Below, in pieces: positions 56,473 to 64,000 of a stretch of DNA of 64,000 bases. Origin of the DNA: Galbula dea. Its lineage: Eukaryota > Chordata > Aves > Piciformes > Galbulidae. The position numbers and the translations under genes are program-made. The DNA is taken from assembly GCA_013399015.1 (NCBI GenBank), contig VWZX01002924.1, forward strand, positions 442,578 to 506,577. Reading direction: 5' to 3'. Position 1 is the stretch's first letter. Each line of letters starts with the position of its first letter. Under the pieces are notes generated by a model. The model did not search any database, was not told where the DNA came from, and worked only from the letters and a program-made list of their open reading frames with translations.

Positions 56473-57767
56473 TGGTACAAGGGGAGATGAGCAGGACATA
56501 AATCATTTCAGAAGTCTGCAAAAGCTCTGGGAAGACTCCTTGGTGAGCCAGAAAAAGACCCAGATGACACCTCAATGTTCTTCTTGTAGTGAGGGACCCA
56601 AACCTAAGCAAGGAGCAATCTTTCTCCCTGGCACCCAGGAGATGCTTATCTACAAAGCAAATGGGATCAACATGGACAACTGTTGAGGTTATTAGGCACC
56701 TTGACCTCTTTTCTCTGGAACTAAAGATTGCCCTTGGGTTTTTAGGGAACATCAAGTAGAATCCTGGCCTGTATTTCATCTTCCTTTTGGTGCATTTGCC
56801 CCTGAAGGGAGGACATGGCCACAGCTACCACCTATCTTCAGCAAGCACACGAGCTAGACAGCACCTGGAGTCAGCAGATTGAGCTCCCAGATCCAAAGGG
56901 GGATGATGTGTCTGAGTCTCAAGCAGGGATCACAGCACAAGCTCAGCTTGGAAATGAGTTCAGTGGAGAGGGAGTCCAAGCTATAGGGCAATCTAAATGG
57001 GAAGATCCAGTTGCCAGTAAAGAGAAGGAGGACTGACCATCTTCTCCTGGTGGTCCCACCATGCAAGCACTCATTAAGAATAAAGGAGAATTTGGGGGGG
57101 CGGGCCTCAGAGCTGGGCTTATCAGATACTAGCCCAGCAGTTAACACCAAGTTCCTTTCCATCAGCATTAATATCACAAAGATATGTTGTGAAAGGATGC
57201 TGGGATGCATGGAGAGAAAGTAGATGACAGAAGTAGCACATGGTAGACAGATACAGGACAGGAGCCAGGCAAGGAAGGACTCAGCTCACTTCTCTGACTA
57301 CTGCAGACATTTATCTTCCAAGGTCTCCAACCTGTTTCTAACTTCCCATTTTGCACTTCTTTCTCATCTGAATCTTTCCCCTTGATAGCAACAGACAAAT
57401 CTCTATGGACCTTGGCTTACACAGAGGGTCTAGTGATGCAAGCAATGTGGTCCTTGTTACCTTCTCCACCACCATTCTTCTTGTCTGATGACTCACTGCA
57501 CACCTGAACCTTCTAGAGGCAGAGGTTGAGACTTCTCTCTCTATAATGGCCATGGCATTTTCCCAGCTCCCAGAAGGATTATGAAGATCAGTGGGTGAAA
57601 AAGACCTGTGGGAAGATCAGATACTGCTGCTGTGCAGTTACAGAAGCATCTAGTCACTGCTTAATTCTTCTCTTTGTCTGTAGAGCTCCTACCTTAAACC
57701 TTCTCATATTGACAAACTAAAGACTGCAAGCTAGGAACAAAAAGAAGTCAGTCTTCTTTATGCCCCA

Positions 57768-57972
57768 GCATTGGAAGTGTTGAAGGTCAGCTTGGATGAA
57801 GCTTTGAGCAACCTGATCTAGTGCAAAATGTCCCTGCCCATGACAAGGAGGTTGCACTAGACCTGCTGTGGCAGGGAGCTTGGACTAGATGATCTTCCCA
57901 GGTCCCTTCCAACCCCTACCATCCTGTGATTCTGTGACCTCTAAAGGTCCCTTCCAACACAAACTCTTCTAG
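57768..57972 (+). repeat. CR1 LINE 3' fragment(s), compound
   Basis: 'gcttggatgaagctttgagc' leads to a first 'aaggaggttgcactagacct', followed by a second 3' end 'ttggactagatgatcttccc' with 'atcctgtgattctgtgacct'. Two 3' ends are joined, suggesting nested or adjacent insertion. Confidence 0.83.
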
Positions 57973-58766
57973 GGTTAGAGACAACCTCTGATTGTCTTGC
58001 TGTAGACAATGCAACCTTGCCCTGTCCCCAGGGTAGCTTTACCAGGAGCAAGATGTGAAGAGAGTTATATCATTTTTGTAGAGTCAAGAGGAATTAGGTT
58101 GCTGTCAGCAGATTCAGCCACCAGAGCATGAAGAACTCAAGACACACCCTGGTTCATGCAACCAACCAGTGGCAACAGCCTCATGAAAGCCAATAAAACT
58201 GGCTGGATAAAGCAGGCAGCAATGCTCAGCCTTCCTGTAAGATCTGAGGTCATAGCTGACAACTTGCTTACCAAGAGAGTATTCCTTTTCCAGGAATCTT
58301 CTGCTCCACAAGCACTGAAGTTCTGTAGAAGAAGCAAAGTAAATTCTATTGCACAGATTTGGGGTTTGCCCCAAGTCACAGTTTCATGAATTAAACCATG
58401 GAAGGAGAGCTTTTATTCCCAAGACACAATTGATCCATGCCAGGGCAACCTGCACTCTGGTTTGTACTGGGCATGTCCTATTTCCAGAGCTAGAAGGAGG
58501 ACTGGAGCTAGAAGGAACCATGTTGGAGTGGTGTTGAGGAGGTGCTGAGAGAAAAGGAGGTTACAGGATCCCTGAAGAGGACATAGAAAGGTTATGACAA
58601 TGCAGACTAAGGGAACAAGCACCCTAGGAGAGTGCTGGTGAGAAAGGAGAAACTAGCTTGGCATGGAGAAGCAAACCTGGGTTTGTCTCTCCTGCAGTGA
58701 ACAAGTGAGTGGAGAAGAACCACTTGAGCTGAATCAAGAAGGCAACATAAAGGGCTGCAGGTCAGA

Positions 58767-58905
58767 GAATCACAGAGCCATTAAGGTTGGAAGAGACCTC
58801 TAAGATCATCAAGTCCAACCATGCCACTAAACCATGTCCCTAAGTACCACATCTAGATGCTTTTTAAACCCCTCCAGGGATGGTGACTCCACCACTGCCC
58901 TCAGT
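58767..58905 (-). repeat. CR1 LINE 3' end, antisense
   Basis: 'gagaatcacagagccattaa' through 'aaacccctccagggatggtg' to 'ccaccactgccctcag'. Confidence 0.88.
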
Positions 58906-59414
58906 TGAAGATGGTCAAGGCCTGAAAGGCATCATAACACCAGGATAGGGAACAAGGTTCTTGTACAGCTCCATGGAAGAGCCAACTCCTTGGATTCATT
59001 GTCATGACCTCTGTTACTTCTGGCATGGTTTCAATAGCTCCAGAAGAAATTAGCTGGGATGTCTTCTCCTCTGCTGCACAGAAGACAGTGGTGGTAAGAG
59101 AAAACAATAGATCTTCCCAGAGAAGGACAACTCCCATGGAAACTTTCCAGCTACCTAAATCCAGGCATTAGACTTGACATCCCACCACTGTTTCCATCAA
59201 ATCACCTTACAGTGGGACAAAAGATTGGCAAAATACCAGGATGAACAGCCTGGAGATAGTAGCCAAGAGGTAAAGCCCTTCCCAGGTTGTTATTAGCAAG
59301 GGATGAAGATAGCAAGATAACCTACACAGATCCTACTTACAACTACAAAGAAACAAGCCAGGGATATTCAGATTTGGAACTGGGAAGTGTAGGAAGGATG
59401 CAAATTAATAGTCA

Positions 59415-59512
59415 CAGAATGAGAAAATCATTAAGGTTGGAGGAGACCTCCAGGATCACCAAATCATCAGCCTGTCACCACCATGCCACTCAACCATGGC
59501 CCTAAGGACAGG
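59415..59512 (-). repeat. CR1 LINE 3' end, antisense
   Basis: 'cattaaggttggaggagacc' through 'caccatgccactcaaccatg'. Confidence 0.84.
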
Positions 59513-59894
59513 AAAGAAGGAGATGGTGGTGAAGAGTAAACCAGTGCCTTTGGTCACCAAATACTTTGGAATATAAAGAGTTAAAGTGAGGGAGTCATGC
59601 CCATCTTAAAGGGACTAAAAGAAGCTGAGATTTTGGATGCAACACAAGTCCCTTGGTTCACTGGAGAGGACATGTTTCAGAGAGATGGGCAAACTGTAAC
59701 TCCCTGTCCCAAGAACCTGTTCTTGGAGGCAGGGAAAAGTTTCCTCAGTGCTTTTTCTACTTGGTTAGGACACACTGCTGAATTTCACCTGGTGCCAGAG
59801 AGCAGAGAGGTCAAGATGTGCTACCAGCCTGCTACCTTCCCAGCCTCTGGATGCAAAGCACATACTGCTTCTAGCTAGTAGTGGCTTACCTTCT

Positions 59895-60418
59895 AACCCC
59901 AACCACTGCTCCACATCTCCACCTCCACCATAACTCCAGCTCCACCACAATTCCACACACTCCAACCACTGCACCACATCTCCAACTCCACCACAACTCC
60001 AACTCCACCACAACTCCAGCTCCACCACAACTCCACCTCCACCACATCTCCAGCTCCACCACAACTCCACACACTCCAACCACTGCACCACATCTCCAAC
60101 TCCACCACAACTCCAACTCCACCACAACTCCAGCTCCACCACAACTCCACACACTCCAACCACTGCTCCACAACTCCAGCTCCACCACAACTCCACCTCC
60201 ACCACATCTCCACTTCCACCAGAACTGCAGCTCCACCACAACTCCACACACTCCAACCACTGCACCACATCTCCAACTCCACCACAACTCCAACTCCACC
60301 ACAACTCCAGCTCCACCACAACTCCACCTCCACCACATCTCCACTTCCACCAGAACTGCAGCTCCACCACAACTCCACACACTCCAACCACTGCTCCACA
60401 TCTCCACCTCCACCACAA
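59895..60418. repeat. 12-mer minisatellite with higher-order blocks
   Basis: About 520 bp built from 'ctccaccacaa' and related 12-bp units, interrupted at intervals by a 'ccacacactccaaccactg' block. Both strands are open in several frames because most units are 12 or a multiple of 3 and lack stops. This explains frames of up to about 226 codons, which are not genes: they have no family match and extreme composition (Trp, Gly, Val on one strand; Thr, Pro, His on the other). Confidence 0.93.
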
Positions 60419-61379
60419 AGTCTTGTCTGAAACAGAAAACAGCACTTGGATCTTACTCCCAGTGGAAGTAGCTTGTCACAGAAGAAATCTAGCAAAGATG
60501 GACAACTTGGTCAGGAACTACTGCAGAGTTTCAGCTCCAAGCAGGGAGATCAGTGAAATGAATGGCAGTGGAAGATTCCTTCTCCAGCCCATGCTGATCC
60601 CAACCTCCTACTGTGTATATGAGACAGTAGGTAGTTGCTATGGGCTACTAACTTGTATATAACCTTCCTGCACAGTAAATAAATTTCACATGCATGACCT
60701 AGGTTTGCTAGAAAATGCAAACTTCATGGAGCACCTGTGAGGCTCAGCCCTGGACTTGAAAGTTTTCAGCCCACAATCCTCTTCCATCCTTCACCCAACA
60801 TACATTAGAGACCCCTAGGTGACTAAGTGGAGACTTTCCATGTACTTCAAAGGGCATAAATCCAATTTAAAGTGGAAGATGTAAACATTTCTGTGGATTT
60901 TATAGATTTAAAATAAATGTAGGGTACAATGAATTCATCAGAATGAACACAAATCATAACATAAAAAGGCTTTAAAATCACCCTGAGATCCTTTCTTTCA
61001 TTCTCACACAGCCACAGCTTGCAACTTCATTCCTGGGATTAAGACATTTAAATCATCCCCCTGAACATTGAGCAAATTTGGTATGCTGCAACATCCAACT
61101 TCTTCTAGCTACTGTCCCACTGCTGCCACTTAAAGCTGTTGTGGTAAGTGGGTTTATTGGTAGCACAAGGCTGCTTTGCTCACTGAAGTGCATTGGCTGC
61201 TGGACAGAAGTGTTTCTGACTCAGCAGCTTGGAGCTTCACAATGCTGTGTTGAAAGAGTGCTTCAGGAATCCCAGGAGGCCTCAGAAGAAAGCAAGCTGT
61301 AAACTTCCAGAGCAGTTTGACTCTGCTCACCCTGACATGACAGGACTGACACAGGGAAGCTTAGTCTAAAATCACCCTT

Positions 61380-61890
61380 TATAGAATGATAGAATCACTA
61401 TAGTTGGAAAGAGACCTGGAGAGACCTCTGAGATCATGGAGTCCAACCATCTACCCAACACTGCCATGATCACCACTAAACCTTGGCCCCAAGCACCTCA
61501 TCTCCATGGACTTTGAACTCTTCCAGGGATGGTGATTCCACCACACACCTCCCTGGGCAGCCTGGGTCAATGCCTGAGAGCCCTCTTGGTGAAGAAATTC
61601 TTCCTTATATCTACTTTAAATCTCCCTTGGTGCAACTTGAAGCCATTTTTTCTTGTCCTATCACTCATTACCTGGGAGAAAAGCCCAACCCTCACCTGGT
61701 TCCAGCCTCCTCTCAGGGAGCTGCAGAGAGTGAGAAGGTCTCCTCTGAGCTTCCTCTTCTCCAGGCTAACCAACCCCACTTCCCTCAGCTGCTCCTCACA
61801 GCACTCGTGCTCTAGACCCTTCCCCAAATTTGTTGCCCTTCCTTGGACACACTTCAGTGCACCTCCATGTCCATAGCTCTCCATTTTTAG
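61380..61890 (-). repeat. CR1 LINE, antisense fragment
   Basis: 'tagaatgatagaatcactat' through 'cctccctgggcagcctgggt' and 'cttcctcttctccaggctaa' to 'cttggacacacttcagtgc'. About 510 bp, the unexpanded relative of the 56 kb copy. Confidence 0.92.
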
Positions 61891-61999
61891 GGAAGGTCCT
61901 CCTGTGATGTTGGAGCCAAGAGCATGAATTCTCCAAACAGACAGGAAGGGAAAAATGACAGAGAAACAAAGCAATGATGATCCTTTCATGTCAGAAAGT

Positions 62000-62115
62000 C
62001 ATAGAATGGTTTGGGTGGGAAGGGACCTTTCAAGGTCACCTAGCCCAACCCCCTGGCAGTGAGAAGGGACATCTTCCACCAGCCCATGTTGCTCAGAGCC
62101 TCATCCAAGCTGTAT
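62000..62115 (-). repeat. CR1 LINE 3' end, antisense
   Basis: 'catagaatggtttgggtggg' through 'cacctagcccaaccccctgg' to 'cagagcctcatccaagc'. Confidence 0.87.
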
Positions 62116-63054
62116 TATTACTGTGGGGGTTTTTCTGATGGTGTATGCAGGTCTAGAGCCCAATTCAACAGACCTTAAAAAATGAAGATAAATCTTTCTA
62201 TTGCAACAGACCCAAGTGGTTTAGACTGTTTCCTAACTCCAGAGGAACAGAAGAAGGTTAGGCTCATGCTTGGCACGTTGAGCAGGAGGGTGGGATTGCA
62301 AAGGTCCTAGGAAGTCAGTGGGAGTGGAATGAGTAATTCCTGAGAAGAGCTACCCTCCAAACCACTGCCAGCAACAGCCACAGTGACCAGAGCTGCTGTT
62401 CTTTTCCTTCCCACCTTGCATATTCAGCCCATGTGTGATAATAAAACAGACATTGTAATTAATCCCTAATTAAACCCTGGCTTTACATCCTTCTTCAGGT
62501 AACTGAGATGGCTGGAATATTGCTCTGGTCTCTCTTACACCACCTCATCTTCTAGGGAGCTCCACAGAGGTAATTAAACTTTAACTAGCTTGTGTGATAC
62601 AGATACAAGAGGTTGTAAATGGGTAGTAGTGGCCAGGTAAGGAAGCCTCAGCTCCATACTGCATGGTGCACAACAACCAGGCACAGTTCTGTTCATAAAG
62701 GATGGAGTTATGAGCCAGAAAGAAAACCAAGGTCATGGAGATTTCAGGCCATGCCAATGCTTGCAGATCATACAGGATTTATTGCCATAATTAACCTGCT
62801 CTTAAGGGTCTCTACACTGTGCTGGTATTAAACTGGGAGTATCAGCATCACCACTTTTGGGGCACAGGAATTGTGCAGTGCTAAAGAGCTAATTCCAAAA
62901 CACATCCCAATCTTTGTACACTAGAGACTTAAAGGAAAGCAGAGTGAAGCTGCTGGCACTGGTGGGCACTTGGAGAATCCATCTGAGTGACCTTCTGACA
63001 CCACATGGCATCAGCAACTAAGTTCCTGTTGCCATTTTCCCTTCCACATTTGTG

Positions 63055-63245
63055 CTCACAGAATCATGAAGGTTGGAAGGGACCACTCCAAGGTCATCAA
63101 GTCCAACCATCAACCTATCCCCACCATGCCACTAAACCATGGCCCTAAGGACCACATCTAGATGCTTTTTAAACCCCTCCAGGGATGGTGATTCCACCAC
63201 TGCCCTGGGCAGCCTGGGCCAATGCTAGACATTTCTCACACCCTA
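63055..63245 (-). repeat. CR1 LINE 3' end, antisense
   Basis: 'cacagaatcatgaaggttgg' through 'tttttaaacccctccaggga' to 'actgccctgggcagcctggg'. Confidence 0.89.
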
Positions 63246-63796
63246 CTTGGTGATGCTGCTATTGTCCTGTCAAGTTGGCTGCAGAGCAGCAAACAGGTTC
63301 TATGAGGTGTGGGAGAACCCAGCCACCAGTGGTCACCATACAGGGATGGTTCCATAGGAAACCAGGCTTATCAAACTAAGCTTTGTTCTGGAGTCTGATG
63401 CTGGAGATTCTGGAGGTTCATGTCAGATTTCTTGGGCCAAAGGAAAGGAAAAAACCTTGTGGGGAGCAAATGTCATCTAATTTTTATCACCTTTTAGATC
63501 GTTTTTGGAGTTCCTCTGAAAGTGTTGAGGAAATAAAACCTCCCTCCACTGAGAGGCTGTAAAAGGAAAATATCTGCCTTGATCTTCATCTCTTGCTGTA
63601 ATTACATACATCAAGCAGAGACATGACACTGTTCTCATGGGAGTGTGTTTGGCAACACCCCTGTGCACTTTGTCAATACAACGACGCTGCCAACCCTCAG
63701 CCAACACCTGCTCTGCTTGATGTGTCATGGGCATGGAGACTCACTCCATCTCCTGCCTCCAGGTGACCACTTGAACTCACCATGAGAAGGAGATTG

Positions 63797-64000
63797 AGGT
63801 GCTGGAGAGTGTCCAGAGAAGGACAAGAAAGGTGGGGAAGGGTCTAGTATTGTGAGGAGCAGCTGGAGTTGGTTAGCCTGGAGAAGAGGAGGCTCAGGNA
63901 GGTGCTGGAGTGTGTCCAAAGAAGGACAAGAAAGGTGGGGAAGGGTCTAGTATTGTGAGGAGCAGCTGGGGTTGGTTAGCTTGGAGAAGAGGAGGCTCAG
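63797..64000 (+). repeat. CR1 LINE internal fragments, duplicated across a single N
   Basis: 63797-63898 and 63900-64000 are about 101 bp each and differ at only a few positions; a single N at 63899 separates them. Both read 'aggtgctggag...ggaagggtctagtattgtgagg' in CR1 sense order. The element continues beyond the window. Confidence 0.85.

Larger units (their letters stand above)
44486..59880. other. Gene-free region rich in CR1 and simple repeats
   Basis: No gene recognised on either strand. CR1 fragments, the purine tract and the CR1-born minisatellite are listed separately; the rest is unique sequence. Frames of up to about 190 codons arise from CR1 copies or the purine tract. Confidence 0.55.
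60419..63790. other. Gene-free region near the window end
   Basis: Unique sequence with CR1 fragments at 61.4-61.9, 62.0-62.1 and 63.06-63.24 kb. No exon chain or domain recognised. Confidence 0.55.

Noticed and set aside
56815..57036. 73-codon frame starting MATATTYLQQ
   Set aside because: It is polar and looks protein-like, but I recognise no family, and no exon chain or promoter supports it.
59765..60495. Several long frames (up to ~226 codons) on both strands
   Set aside because: They are readings through the 12-mer minisatellite, with extreme composition and no domain. The unit length explains the openness.
1..64000. A previously undescribed multi-gene system
   Set aside because: I see only one intact gene (CAT), one pseudogene and repeats. 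No cluster of unknown genes is present.

Overview
This window looks like avian nuclear DNA. The evidence is the large number of chicken-repeat-1 (CR1) LINE fragments, recognisable by the 3' end that reads 'ttccaaccc...attctgtgattctgtg' or its complement, and a vertebrate catalase gene whose protein is closest to what I know of bird catalase. I count about 38 CR1 fragments covering roughly 10 kb, which is dense for a bird. CR1-rich lineages such as woodpeckers and their relatives would fit, but that is inference. Nothing prokaryotic or viral is visible.

Layout. 1-11.5 kb: no recognisable gene, CR1 fragments and one perfect AT-rich palindrome. 11.5-29.1 kb (+ strand): the catalase gene CAT with a CpG-rich TATA-less promoter, 13 coding exons joining to a 528-residue protein, and a polyadenylation signal at 29135. 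Exon 1 is damaged in the assembly. It runs into a 109-base N gap, and its missing end lies 770 bases downstream in a small misplaced contig (12721-13035) flanked by single Ns and by a 359-bp false duplication. 29.1-36.1 kb: no recognisable gene. 36.1-43.7 kb (- strand, tail-to-tail with CAT): an unprocessed pseudogene of a front-end fatty acid desaturase of the FADS1 type. Eleven of the twelve expected exons can be placed, with expected lengths and nearly all splice sites intact, but three in-frame nonsense codons (exons 7, 11 and 12), a lost splice donor after exon 7 and a missing or degenerate exon 2 mark it as dead. 43.9-44.5 kb: a minisatellite upstream of its first exon. 44.5-64 kb: no gene recognised. 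This part holds many CR1 fragments, a purine tract (47.3-47.6 kb), a minisatellite that grew inside a CR1 copy (56.0-56.25 kb) and a 12-mer-based minisatellite open on both strands (59.9-60.4 kb). The window ends in a second N-joined near-duplication.

The two loci do not form a pathway. Catalase removes hydrogen peroxide in peroxisomes, while the desaturase relic would have acted on polyunsaturated acyl-CoA at the ER. The most interesting items are the desaturase pseudogene beside CAT, the repairable misassembly of CAT exon 1, the unusual catalase C-terminus (-RSNL) and the CR1-born minisatellite. I found no evidence for a new gene system.
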